DNA from: Alistipes sp.
GTDB lineage: Bacteria; Bacteroidota; Bacteroidia; Bacteroidales; Rikenellaceae
Reading direction: 5' to 3'
Assembly (NCBI GenBank): GCA_029060215.1
Contig: JAIDUK010000007.1
Span: 14,876 to 78,875, forward strand
DNA length: 64,000 bases
The notes under the pieces were generated by a model that worked only from the letters and a program-made list of their open reading frames with translations, was not told the origin of the DNA and did not search any database. The first letter of the stretch is position 1; every line of letters starts with the position of its first letter. Shown piece by piece: positions 16,922-26,573 of the stretch. Position numbers and translations under genes: made by a program.

Positions 16922-18431
16922 AGACGACCATTTCCTTGGCTTCCACCACGTAGTCGGGGCTGGGGTTGAGCACGCGCAGGGTCAGTTCGTGCTCGCCGTC
17001 GACAGGCAGGCAGTAGGTGTAGAAGATGTCGTACTTGCGCTTGATGTAGTCGTAGGGCATTTCGGTGGTCTCGACCACCCGGCCGTCGATCGAGCATTCG
17101 ATGCGGGCGGTGTAGGGTTTGTCGGTGAGGTTCACGCGCGTAATCTGCCCCATGACCACCACGCTGTTGCCCTTGAAGCGGAGCGTGAGCGAATCGTTGA
17201 ACTGGCGTTTGAGCACGCGCCGCTCGACGGGGCGGATGCCCTCGAACGATTCTTCGTAAGGCACCGTCTGCGGCTCCTGAAGCCGGATGGTATACTGCCC
17301 GTCGGCCACCGAACCGCCGTTGCGCAGGACGAACTCGCCGATCAACTGGAGATTGAGTTCGTAGATGCGCTTGAGCGAAATGGAGGTGTAGGGGAAATCG
17401 ATCTCCTCGCACTTCTCGATGGCGGGCTTCCACTTGTCGGGGATCGCCTCGTAGCCCTTCATGACGCCCAGAATGCCGGCCGCCGATGCGGGGTTGCAGT
17501 CGGAATCCTGCCCGCAGCGCGTGGCGATGTCCATCGTGCGGAAGAAATCGCCCCCGCCGTACAAGAGACCGATGACCACGTAGGCCGAATTGATCGTGGC
17601 GTCGATGTTGAATCCGTTGAAAATGCCTTCGGGGCACCCTTTTTCGAATCCGTAGCGTTTCTCGGTCTCCAGCCAGCAGCGGTGCCAGTCGTCGGGGTAG
17701 GTCCGCCACAGGTCGACGACGTCGGCGATGCAGCGGTGGTAGCGGCTTTGGGCCGGGATGGTGCGGAGCGCTTCGGTGACCAGCGTCTCGATGTCGTCGC
17801 AGACGAATGCCAGCGAGTAGAGGGCCCCGATGTAGACCCCGCCGTAGTAGCCGTCGCCGTAGTTCATGATGTGGCCGATGCGGTCGCAGAGTTCCGTGCC
17901 GCTGGCCGTCATGCCGGGGGTGAGCATGCCGATGAAGTCGGCTTCGATCTGGAAGTCGATGTCGTCGGCGTGGGGGTTGTTCTTCCAGTGGCCCGATGCG
18001 GGCGGCATGATGCCGTGGAGAATGTTGTAACGCGCCGCTTGGTTGGCGTGCCAGAGTTTGTAGTCGGCGTTGGCGAAAGCCGTGGCGTAGTTCTCGGCCG
18101 GAGCGTCGATGCCGTCGCGGGCCATCACCTCTACGAACGTCAGGTCCATGTAGACGTCGTCGTAGAGCCCCGGGTCTTCCATGAAGGTGTCCCACGCATA
18201 GTCGTCGTACCACACGAACCGCACCTCGTCGTGGATGATGCCGCCCTTGTACTTGAATTCGGTGGGGCCGCCGAAGGTGCAGCCGATGGTCTGTCCGGCC
18301 CAGCCGCCCTTGATCTTGTCGCGCAGCGTCTCTTCGCTCAGGGTGACGGATTGGCCGTAGGGGATGGCCGTGCGGCTGTCGCAGCCTGCCAGCGCCGCGG
18401 CGCAAAAGGCGATGAATAGTAGTTTTTTCAT
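16908..18431 (-). CDS. ADP-ribosylglycohydrolase family lipoprotein (copy 1)
   Basis: 507-residue lipoprotein (lipobox LAGC, Cys17) of the ADP-ribosylglycohydrolase/DraG family. The N-terminal GGWAGQTIG motif, an early acidic pair in YDDVYMDLTF, a conserved HADDIDFQIEADFIG and the C-terminal metal-site motif GQDSDCNPA (canonical GGDTDTNAA) are all there. About 110 further residues form a beta-rich C-terminal domain, perhaps a binding module. It is paralogous to the next gene in the operon and starts 5 bases behind it. Being outside the cytoplasm, it could remove ribose from ADP-ribosyl or other N- or O-ribosyl groups; the substrate is not proven by the sequence. Confidence 0.83.
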   Translation of the reverse strand: MKKLLFIAFCAAALAGCDSRTAIPYGQSVTLSEETLRDKIKGGWAGQTIGCTFGGPTEFKYKGGIIHDEVRFVWYDDYAWDTFMEDPGLYDDVYMDLTFVEVMARDGIDAPAENYATAFANADYKLWHANQAARYNILHGIMPPASGHWKNNPHADDIDFQIEADFIGMLTPGMTASGTELCDRIGHIMNYGDGYYGGVYIGALYSLAFVCDDIETLVTEALRTIPAQSRYHRCIADVVDLWRTYPDDWHRCWLETEKRYGFEKGCPEGIFNGFNIDATINSAYVVIGLLYGGGDFFRTMDIATRCGQDSDCNPASAAGILGVMKGYEAIPDKWKPAIEKCEEIDFPYTSISLKRIYELNLQLIGEFVLRNGGSVADGQYTIRLQEPQTVPYEESFEGIRPVERRVLKRQFNDSLTLRFKGNSVVVMGQITRVNLTDKPYTARIECSIDGRVVETTEMPYDYIKRKYDIFYTYCLPVDGEHELTLRVLNPSPDYVVEAKEMVVYEQE

Positions 18432-18435
18432 GTTG

Positions 18436-20034
18436 TCAGTTCTTCGTCGGGTCGATGGACGAGTAGGTTGCTAAATCGTTTAAGCGGATCAGATAATCCT
18501 TGTGGGGGTTGAGCCAGCGCAACTCGACGGTGTGGCGGCCTTCGGGGAGCAGGTAGCGCCATGCGGGTTCGAGCCGCCGGTCGGTGTTCTTCATGGGCAT
18601 GCGCACGCGCTGGTCGAGCCGGCCGTTGATCCGGATTTCGAGTTCGGCGACATAGGGGTCGTCCAGCTCGGCGAGACCGAAAACTTCCGAGCCGATGTGA
18701 CGCATCGAGACGCGGTGTACGTAGTCTTCGGTGACGCTGCGCAGGCAGACCAGATTGCCCCAGACGATGAAGCCGTTGCCGTCGAAATCGAACGTGAGTT
18801 CGTCGCGCAGGAAGCAGTCCATGCGGCTGCGCGAGACGGGGTAGGTGTCGGTGAAGTTCTGTTCGAGGGGCAGCACCTCGGGATTCCGCTGCGGGATGAC
18901 CACCTTGTCGGGAGCGACGCTGCCGCCTGCGCGGCGGATCATCTCCAACGCGTGGGCATAGCTCATGTCGTAGGCCTTGGCCAACGAAACGTCGGTGCCT
19001 TCGAAGTCGAGCTGTTCGATCTCTTTCAGGGGGTCGAGCCACTTGGCCGGGATGCCGGAATAACCGAGCATGACGCCCAAGACGCCGCCCACGGTGGCGG
19101 GGTTGCAGTCGGAATCCTGTCCGCAGCGGGTGGCGATCTCGATGGAGCGGGAGAAGTCGCCCTTGCCGTAGAGCAGTCCGACGGCCACATAGGCCGCGTT
19201 GATCTTGGCGTCGATGTTGAAACTCAGAAAAACGCCCTTGGGACAACCTACGTCGCGGTTCCACTTCTTGTGGAGCTCGAACCAGCAGGCCTCCCAGTCG
19301 TCGGGGTCGCGGCGGTAGCAGCGGCGCACCTCGTCGATGCACCGGTAGAACTGGCTTTCGGCGGGGATAGGCGCGAGCGCCATGTCGAGAATCCGCTCGG
19401 GGTCGTCGCAGACGAAAGCCGCCGAATAGAGCCCGGCCACGAAAGCACCGCCGTAGAAGCCGTCGCCGCTGTTCATGATATGGCCCACGCGCGAAGCGAT
19501 GTCGAGCGCCTCGGGCAGCATACCCGGGGCCATGAGCCCGATGAAGTCGGCTTCGATCTGGAAATCGAGGTCGTCGGCGTGGGGGTTGTTGAGCCAATGG
19601 CCCGACGCGGGCGGCATGAGCCCGTTGCGGATGTTGTAGCGTCCGGCCTGATTGGCATGGGCAAGGTGGTACTCGGCGTCGGCGAAGCGGCGGGCGAGCT
19701 GCTCGGGGGTGGCGTCGAGACCCAGCTGCTCGAACGACTCGACGAAGGTAAGGTCGTTGTAGATGTCGTCGAACAGTCCGGGTTTCTTGTCCCACCAATA
19801 TTTGACGAAATGCTCGTCCCACGCAATGGGATGGTAGTCCTGAATGGTGGTTCCGGTGAACTTGAACTCGGTGGGGGCGCCGTAGACCACGCCGATGGTC
19901 TGTCCGGCCCAGCCGCCCATGATCTTGTCGCGCAGCGCGGCGGTGGAGAGTTCGGCCTGCGAAGCGGGTCGTTCGGCGCAGGATGCGGCGGCCCATGCGA
20001 GGGCGGCGAAGAGGAAATATCGGATGGTTTTCAT
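18436..20034 (-). CDS. ADP-ribosylglycohydrolase family lipoprotein (copy 2)
   Basis: 532-residue lipoprotein (lipobox AASC, Cys19 from the chosen start), plainly paralogous to copy 1 along the full length: GGWAGQTIGVVYGAPTEFK, FDDIYNDLTF, HADDLDFQIEADFIG, GHIMNSGDGFYGGAF and GQDSDCNPATVGG align. The C-terminal beta-rich part is kept too. I start it at 20034, one base after the stop of the preceding gene; an ATG at 20049 in the same frame would overlap by 14 bases. The last codons contain one of the TTGCTAAATCGTTTAAGC palindromes, 37 bases before the start of copy 1. Confidence 0.83.
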   Translation of the reverse strand: MKTIRYFLFAALAWAAASCAERPASQAELSTAALRDKIMGGWAGQTIGVVYGAPTEFKFTGTTIQDYHPIAWDEHFVKYWWDKKPGLFDDIYNDLTFVESFEQLGLDATPEQLARRFADAEYHLAHANQAGRYNIRNGLMPPASGHWLNNPHADDLDFQIEADFIGLMAPGMLPEALDIASRVGHIMNSGDGFYGGAFVAGLYSAAFVCDDPERILDMALAPIPAESQFYRCIDEVRRCYRRDPDDWEACWFELHKKWNRDVGCPKGVFLSFNIDAKINAAYVAVGLLYGKGDFSRSIEIATRCGQDSDCNPATVGGVLGVMLGYSGIPAKWLDPLKEIEQLDFEGTDVSLAKAYDMSYAHALEMIRRAGGSVAPDKVVIPQRNPEVLPLEQNFTDTYPVSRSRMDCFLRDELTFDFDGNGFIVWGNLVCLRSVTEDYVHRVSMRHIGSEVFGLAELDDPYVAELEIRINGRLDQRVRMPMKNTDRRLEPAWRYLLPEGRHTVELRWLNPHKDYLIRLNDLATYSSIDPTKN

Positions 20035-20035
20035 C

Positions 20036-22024
20036 TTATTGGGCTTCATAGACGCTCAGTTCGGTGACGGAAAGGAATGCCGAAGTGTTCTTGGTGGCCT
20101 TGTTCCAATGGGGTTGCACCTTGGTGTCGGCGATGATGCGGATGGCCGAAGTCTCGACGGGCTCGAACTCGAAGAGGTATTCGACGAAATGGGGCTGGAT
20201 GAAGACCTCGTCCGATGCGGGCAGGGCGGGGGAGACGCAGCAGCCGCTCACCTCGTGCCAGTGGCCCTGCGCGTCGCGGTACTGGACGGCGACCGACGAG
20301 AACCAGCCGCCGAACTCTTCCATGCAGCCCATGTCGAGGGCGACCATGCCGATTTTGCGCGGCGCGGCGAATTCGTAGCCCAAATAGTCGATTTTCGGGA
20401 TGTTGGCTTCGGCCGCCAGCGTATAGAAGACCGACCCGGCGCCGTAGCGCACGCCGTCGTTGATGACCTCGACGCGGTCGGCGTACATGGGGTGGCCGAA
20501 CGTAATCCAACACTTATAGAGGTGTTCCTTGTTGAGACTGCGCACGTTGGCCAGCACCGAATCGGCCTGCGGGGCGATGTTGCGGCCGCGGACCACGAGC
20601 GTGAAATCCTTTTCGATGGTCTGCGCGCCGTTGGAGAGCGATAAGGTGACGGGGTACTTGCCCGGGCGGACGGCGGTGCCGGAGAGACGGCCGCTGCTGA
20701 ATTCGAGCCCCTCGGGCAGCGTACCCTTGGCGAGCCGCCAATCGTAGGCTGCATTGGTGACGCATGCGAACGAATAGTCGACGGGCGCACCGGTCTCGAT
20801 GCGGGGCTGGGGCCCGACGCAGAATTCGAGCGGCGCGGCGAACCGGGCCCGGGTGTCGATCTGGAGCCGCTCGCCCTTGGCGGTCTTGACGACGCGTCCG
20901 CCGTGGGAACAAACCAACTTGACGGCCTGAGCCACGGTGCGGTCGATCATGTCGTCGATCGAAGCGTCGGGCATGTCGTAGCGCGTGATGTTGATGTAGC
21001 GGTCGTTGAAAGGCTTGGTCCAACCCTCGAGGGGCTTGGAAAGGGCGTCGGGGATGGCCTTGGCGCCGTAGATGACGCCCAGCAAACCGCCGATGGTGGC
21101 CGTCTGGTTGTCGCAGTCGAAGCCTGCGGCGCACCCGATGTCCATGGTGAGCTGGAGATCGCCTTGGCCGTAGAGCAGGGCGAGGATGCCCATGGCGCCG
21201 TTGAGGTTGGCGTTCCAGATGGTTTTGGTCATGGCGTCCTCCTCGTGGTAGTATTTGCGGGCGAGCTCGGCGCGGGCCGTCTGCCACGACGAGGGGTGCG
21301 CATCGTAGAGGGCGAGCACGTCGCGCACGGTGGCGGCATAGCGGTCGTCGTCGGGCAGATATTTCAACGCGGTTTCGACCAGCTTGCGGACGTCGCGGCA
21401 GAAGAAGGCCTCGGCGTACATGGCCCCGTAGTGGACGGTGGGAGAGGTGGCCCAGCCGTCGCTGGTGATGCGGGCGGCCCACTCGGATTTGGCGGCGGCG
21501 TAGGCCGTCATGCCGGGCGCGGTGTAGGCCCATATCTCGTTGATAAGCTGCGGGTCGATCTGATACCAGTGGGGATTGTACTGCGCGCAACCCGTGAACG
21601 GGGGCGTGAAGCCGTAGTGCATCAGGCCGAGCGCGGCGCGGTTGGCCAGCCACACGCGGTCGCGGATGTGGTACATCCACCCCTCGCGCATCTGGGCGTA
21701 GGTAGGCTCGGAACCGTACTTCTCCATCAGGGTGAGGTAGAGGTACTCGATGTCGGTGTCGTCGTCGGAGAAGGCACCGTCGTACTGCGCCAGCTTGGCG
21801 AGGTTTTTCGAGTAGCCATAGGGGAAATCGGCTTCGTTGCCGGGCTGGTCGACGAACTTGTTCTCGAACGGCAGGCCGTAGATGTTGCCGACCATCTGGC
21901 CGATCCATGCGCCTGCGATCTTGTCGCGCAGCTCTTCCATGGAAATGGAGCGGCTGCGGGCTGCGGCGGATGTTGCCAGCAGGAGCAGGCAGGCGGCCGC
22001 CATGTATTTCAAGGCTCTTTTCAT
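20036..22024 (-). CDS. secreted ADP-ribosylglycohydrolase with C-terminal binding modules (copy 3)
   Basis: 662-residue protein with an ordinary signal peptide (cleavage near SAAARS, no lipobox), hence periplasmic or secreted. The catalytic domain fills about residues 28-370 and differs from copies 1 and 2: it has the canonical SDDDTDIEY motif early and a diverged GFDCDNQTATIGG at the C-terminal metal site. It is followed by an Ig-like putative domain (about 400-475, GTLPEGLEFSSGRLSGT) and a discoidin/F5-8C-like domain to the end. This is the architecture expected of an enzyme working on a large or surface-bound riboside. It follows susD by 16 bases. Confidence 0.83.
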   Translation of the reverse strand: MKRALKYMAAACLLLLATSAAARSRSISMEELRDKIAGAWIGQMVGNIYGLPFENKFVDQPGNEADFPYGYSKNLAKLAQYDGAFSDDDTDIEYLYLTLMEKYGSEPTYAQMREGWMYHIRDRVWLANRAALGLMHYGFTPPFTGCAQYNPHWYQIDPQLINEIWAYTAPGMTAYAAAKSEWAARITSDGWATSPTVHYGAMYAEAFFCRDVRKLVETALKYLPDDDRYAATVRDVLALYDAHPSSWQTARAELARKYYHEEDAMTKTIWNANLNGAMGILALLYGQGDLQLTMDIGCAAGFDCDNQTATIGGLLGVIYGAKAIPDALSKPLEGWTKPFNDRYINITRYDMPDASIDDMIDRTVAQAVKLVCSHGGRVVKTAKGERLQIDTRARFAAPLEFCVGPQPRIETGAPVDYSFACVTNAAYDWRLAKGTLPEGLEFSSGRLSGTAVRPGKYPVTLSLSNGAQTIEKDFTLVVRGRNIAPQADSVLANVRSLNKEHLYKCWITFGHPMYADRVEVINDGVRYGAGSVFYTLAAEANIPKIDYLGYEFAAPRKIGMVALDMGCMEEFGGWFSSVAVQYRDAQGHWHEVSGCCVSPALPASDEVFIQPHFVEYLFEFEPVETSAIRIIADTKVQPHWNKATKNTSAFLSVTELSVYEAQ

Positions 22025-22040
22025 TGTCGGGTGGGTTTTA

Positions 22041-23549
22041 TCAATAACCGGGGTTCTGCTTGAGGTTGGGGTTGGCTCCGAGCCGCTCGCGGGGGATGGG
22101 GTAGAGCTCGGTGTAGGCAGGCGACGCGGAGGGCTTGCACCACCAAGTGCCGTTGTACTTGCCGAAGCGGATGAGGTCCTGACGCCGCCACCCCTCGACG
22201 GCGAGCTCGTGGCCGCGCTCGGCCAGCAGGCTCTCCTCGGTGAGGGTTTCGGCAGTGAAAGGCTCGAGCCCTGCGCGGGTGCGGATGGCCTGCAAATCGG
22301 CGTGGACGACCGCTTCGGCGGCCTTGCCCTGCCGCAGGCAAGCCTCGGCGTACATCAGCACGACGTCGGCATAGCGGAAGACGGCGAAATCGTTGTCCAT
22401 GCTGGTCTGGTCGCTCTTGAGCAAACCGTCGGTCTGGTACTCCCACTTGCCCACGGGAGCGCCCATGTTGAGCCCGCGGCCGTTGGCATAGGCCTCTTCG
22501 GGAACCTCGGGGCTGATGGTGAACGAACCGTCGGCGCCGCTGAACTCGCCGTAGAGCCATGTTTTGGCGCGGCGCGTGTCGGCTTGGTCATACGACGCGA
22601 AGAAATCGGGCTGTGCGATGAAGCCGTCCCACCCGGCGGCGGGGATGTTGTAGAGCTTGCACAGCGGCTGGTTGAGCGTGAGGATGAAGATGACGAAGTC
22701 GTTGTGGTCGGACTGGGTGTAGATGGTGCTGTAGGGGATGACGAAGATGTTTTCGCGCGAGGCCTCGTTGTTGACGGCGAAATTGGCCGAGTAGTTGGGC
22801 TCGATGCGGTAGTGCCCCGGGTTCATGACGGCCAGACAAGCCTTTTCGGCCTCTTCCCACATGGGCTCCCCGACCCACTTTTCGGCGTTGAGGTACATTT
22901 TGGCCAGCAGGGTGTAGGCCATACCCTTGGTGACATGGCCGTAGTTGGCCGCAGAGGGTACTTCTTCGAGGAAATCGATGTTGTCGAGGATCTCCTGCTC
23001 GACGAAATCGAAGACGAACTTGCGCCCCTTCTGCTCGGGATACCCCGTGTCGGAAGCGTCGGTCGAGAAAGGCACGTTGCCCCAGCCGTCGATGGCCTGA
23101 ATGTAGAGGTAGTCGCGCAACAGGCGCACCTCGGCCAGAATCTTGTCCTTGCCGTCGAACCGGAGCGGCGACTGCTCGATTTCGTACAACACGTCGTTGC
23201 AGGCGGCGATGCCGTCGAAACAATAGTCCCAACCCATGCGCACGAGCTTGTTGGAAGCCGTGTAGGTATGCTGCTGCAACTCGGCGTAACGGGTGTCGAC
23301 CCAGTCGTTGACGCAGTTCTTGGGGGCGGCCAGCTCGTCGCCCGTCTGGATGTTGAGCGTCCAGAGGCTCTGCTCCGAACCGTAGGCCTGCAACATGTTG
23401 TAGGCCCGGGCGGCGTAGATGCGCAGGCTCTCCTCGGAAGTGAAGAAATCCTTTTTCTGGATGTCCGAATAGACCTCCTCGCTCAGGTCGGTGCAGGCCG
23501 CGAAGAAGAGGGCTGCCGACAGGAATGCGGTTTTTATGGATGTTTTCAT
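22041..23549 (-). CDS. susD: SusD/RagB family nutrient-binding lipoprotein
   Basis: 502-residue surface lipoprotein (lipobox FAAC, Cys19) that caps the SusC barrel and captures substrate. The SusD N-terminal pattern KKDFFTSEESLRIYAARAYNML and the C-terminal RGHELAVEGWRRQDLIRFGKY and NPNLKQNPGY end are typical. It starts 9 bases behind susC, the normal pairing. The ligand is inferred from the operon to be a riboside or ribose-containing compound. Confidence 0.93.
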   Translation of the reverse strand: MKTSIKTAFLSAALFFAACTDLSEEVYSDIQKKDFFTSEESLRIYAARAYNMLQAYGSEQSLWTLNIQTGDELAAPKNCVNDWVDTRYAELQQHTYTASNKLVRMGWDYCFDGIAACNDVLYEIEQSPLRFDGKDKILAEVRLLRDYLYIQAIDGWGNVPFSTDASDTGYPEQKGRKFVFDFVEQEILDNIDFLEEVPSAANYGHVTKGMAYTLLAKMYLNAEKWVGEPMWEEAEKACLAVMNPGHYRIEPNYSANFAVNNEASRENIFVIPYSTIYTQSDHNDFVIFILTLNQPLCKLYNIPAAGWDGFIAQPDFFASYDQADTRRAKTWLYGEFSGADGSFTISPEVPEEAYANGRGLNMGAPVGKWEYQTDGLLKSDQTSMDNDFAVFRYADVVLMYAEACLRQGKAAEAVVHADLQAIRTRAGLEPFTAETLTEESLLAERGHELAVEGWRRQDLIRFGKYNGTWWCKPSASPAYTELYPIPRERLGANPNLKQNPGY

Positions 23550-23558
23550 AGGGGTGCG

Positions 23559-26499
23559 TCAGAATTTGAGGTTCATGCCGAAGGTGAATTCGCGGGTGCG
23601 CGGGTAGTAGCGCGGGCTTTCGATGCCGGGCGTGAGGCCCATGAGCGAAACCTCGGGATCGACGCCCGAATAACCCGTCAGGCAGAAGAGATTCTGCGCC
23701 GCGAAGTAGAGTTTGAGCCGCTTGATTTTGCTCGTAGGCTTGAACGGAATGGAATAGCCGAGCGAAATGTTGTCGAGCTTGAGGTAGGAAGCGTCTTCGA
23801 GGTATTTCGAGGAATAGGTGACCTGCCCGGTGAAGCTGGGGTCGTCGAGCCACGAAGCCATGATGTTGCGCAGGCCGATGCCGTTGATGTTCTCGAACTC
23901 GGCGCGCATGTTGTTGAAGACCTTGCCGCCGATGGACGCCCGGAGCGTGAAGCCCAGCTCCCAGTTGCGGTAGGTGAAATTGTTGCTCCAGCCCAGCGTC
24001 AGGTCGGGATAGGCCGAGCCGAGGTATTCCCACTTGCTTTCGGCGACCGTTCCGGCGATGGAATTCTTGAGCTTGTCCTTGCCGGTAGCGGGGTCGACGC
24101 CCTCCCACACGGGGCCGTAGAAGGCCCCGAGGCTCTGGCCCTCGATGAGACGCTGGCAATAGACGCCCACGGGGGTGTTGAGCCACCCGATCTTGTACTC
24201 CTGATTCTTGAACTCCTCGTTGGTGAAGCTGACGAGTTTGTTGGAATTGTGGGCCAAGGTGAGGCTGCTGGTCCAGCGGAAGTGCTTGGCGACGACGGGA
24301 ATGCCCGACAAGGTGACTTCGATGCCGGAATTGCGGACCTCGCCGACGTTGGTGAAGAAGACGTTGTAGGCGTAGGGCGGGACGGGCACGTCGTATTCGT
24401 AGAGCAGGTCGGTCGTGCGGCGCGAGTAATAGTCGACGGCGCCCGACAGACGCCCCTTGAAGAACGAGAAGTCGATGCCGACGTTCCATTCGGCTTTTTT
24501 CTCCCAACCCAGATCGGGGTTGGCGTTGCTCTTGGGCGAATAGGTGCTCTGCCACTTGCCGTTGTTGTAGAAATAGCCCTTGGCGCGCATCAGGAGCAGC
24601 GAGCGGTAGTTGTCGAAGTCCTGATTGCCGGTGACGCCGTAGCCTGCGCGGATCTTCAGCTCGTCGAGCCACTCGACGTCGCGCAGGAACGCTTCGTTCG
24701 ACAGACGCCAGCCCGCCGACACGGCGGGGAACCAGCCCCACTTGTGGTCGGCGCCGAAGCGCGACGAACCGTCGCGCCGGAGCGAAGCCGACACCAGATA
24801 GCGGTCGTCGTAATTATACATGACGCGGCCGAAGAACGCGATGTACTTGTTGGCTTCCTTGTGGGATTCCATGCCGGCCGTACCCTGCTGGAGCGCGGAT
24901 CCCGCCCCGATGTTGTCGGTGCCGAAGAGGTCGTTGTCGAAGCCCTCGTTGGACATTTCGGAATAACGGTTCATGCCCCACTGGTAGGTGTAGCCCAGAA
25001 GCACCTGCAAATTATGACGTCCGAACGAACGGATGTAGTTGAGCGTGCTCTCCCACTGGATGTCGTTGCTGTAGGAATTGTAGATCGAGGCGCGGCCGTC
25101 GGTGCCTATGAGCGAGGGGTAGTAGCGCGTCGAATAGGTGCGCGACTCGTAGCGCTGTGCGTTGTAGGCGAAGAAATTGTCCCATTTGAGCCCTTTGACG
25201 GGCAGGATGTTGAGCGATGCGCGAACGTTTGCGCCGAAGTCGTCCGACGTCGTGTTTTCGGTCCGCTCGTTGACCATGGCCACGGGGTTGAAGTAGTCCA
25301 TGCCGATGGTGCGGCTGTAACCGCCCGCTTCCTTGTTGGCGGGGTCGTAGACGGGTTCGGTGGGGTTGTGGAAGAATGCCTGCCGGAACGCGTCGTAGTT
25401 GGCGGGCTGGGCGTCGCGCCGTACATAGAAAGCGTTGTAGTCGAGATCCACCCACCCGTCGAGCACCGACTGGCGGATGTTGGTCTTGAACATGTATTTG
25501 TTGGCCTTGTTGCGCCGCTGCACGCCTTGGTTCTGCTCGACGTTGAGGATGGTGCGGTGGGAGAAGCTCTCCGAACCGCCCGAGAGGGCGATGCTGTGCT
25601 TGTGGCTGATGGGTGTGCGGGTGATTTCGTCGAACCAGTCGGTGCTGTAGCCGTAGAGCGACCCGGCGTTCGACGGAGCATAGTTGTTGATGGTGTACTC
25701 GAACTCCCGGGCCGACATGGGCTTGGCGCGGTTGAGGATGGACTGGACGCTCACCTGCCCGTCGTATTCGACCGACGTGGAACCCTTGCTGGCGCGCTTG
25801 GTGGTGATGATGACCACGCCGTTGGTGCCGCGCGTACCGTAGATGGCGGCGGCTGAACCGTCCTTGAGCACGTCGATGCTTTCGACTTCCTGAAAGTTGA
25901 TGTTGCGGATGTCGGCGCCCACGACGCCGTCGATGATGACCAGCGGACCCTGCCCGGCAGCAAGGGTGTTGGTGCCGCGGAGCATGATCTCGAACGAAGC
26001 GCTCGGATCGCCGCCGCTGGGATTGGTGACGTTCAGACCCGCCACCTTGCCTTGGAGCAGCCCGGCCGCAGAGGTGAACGAACCGGTGTTCATCTCCTCG
26101 CTGCCGAGGCTGGCAACGGAGCCTGTGAGTTCTTTTTTGGTGGCGGTGCCGTAGCCGATGACCACCACGGCGTCGAGCGACCGGGCTTCTTCGGTCAGCT
26201 GCACGTCGATGGACGTGCGCGTGCCGACCGGCTCTTCGATGGTGTTATAGCCTAAATAGCTGAATATTAACACTCCCCCCCCCCGGAAGATCGGAGGGGA
26301 CTTGCAGCGTATAAACTCCGTCGGCATCGGTCGTCATGCCCCGTGTGGTATGCTTGACCGTGACCGTCACCCCGATGAGGGGCTCGCCGCTGCGGGCGTC
26401 GGTGACCGTACCTGTCACCGTGCGGTTTTGGGCCGACAAGGGCAGCGCGCTCAGCAGCGCGATGCCTGCGGCGAGAACTCGGTGTAAAAAGTGCGTCAT
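23559..26499 (-). CDS. susC: SusC/RagA TonB-linked outer-membrane transporter, frame broken at a G10 run
   Basis: About 980 codons encode a SusC-type TonB-dependent barrel: signal peptide, carboxypeptidase-D-like N-terminal domain (TVTGTVTDARSGEPLIGVTV), then the plug (VVVIGYGTATKKELTGSVA; DGSAAAIYGTRGTNGVVIITTK) and barrel to a C-terminal FGMNLKF. The frame is interrupted at the run of ten Gs at 26275-26284: the first part (26499 down) ends 14 codons later at a TAA (26249-26251), while the barrel reads in the next frame. Nine Gs would join PSDLPGGG directly to VLIFSYLGYNT, exactly the family sequence. The gene is therefore a phase-off state, an assembly error or a pseudogene; the rest of it shows no decay. 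Confidence 0.85.
26275..26284. repeat. homopolymer run (G10 on the coding strand) in susC
   Basis: Ten Cs on the plus strand. One base less (or two more) restores the susC frame, so slippage here would switch the transporter on and off. Confidence 0.9.
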
Positions 26500-26573
26500 A
26501 AGGCGGTTGGTTTAAGGTTTCGTTTCATGCGGTGTTTTCTCTTGCTTCGGCTTGGCGGTCGGCTTGCGAAAGG

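Noticed and set aside
21882..25856. Plus-strand open frame of 1324 codons opposite susC and susD
   Set aside because: Val/Gly/Glu-rich translation typical of the antisense of GC-rich coding sequence, no motif, and the minus strand carries clear SusC and SusD.
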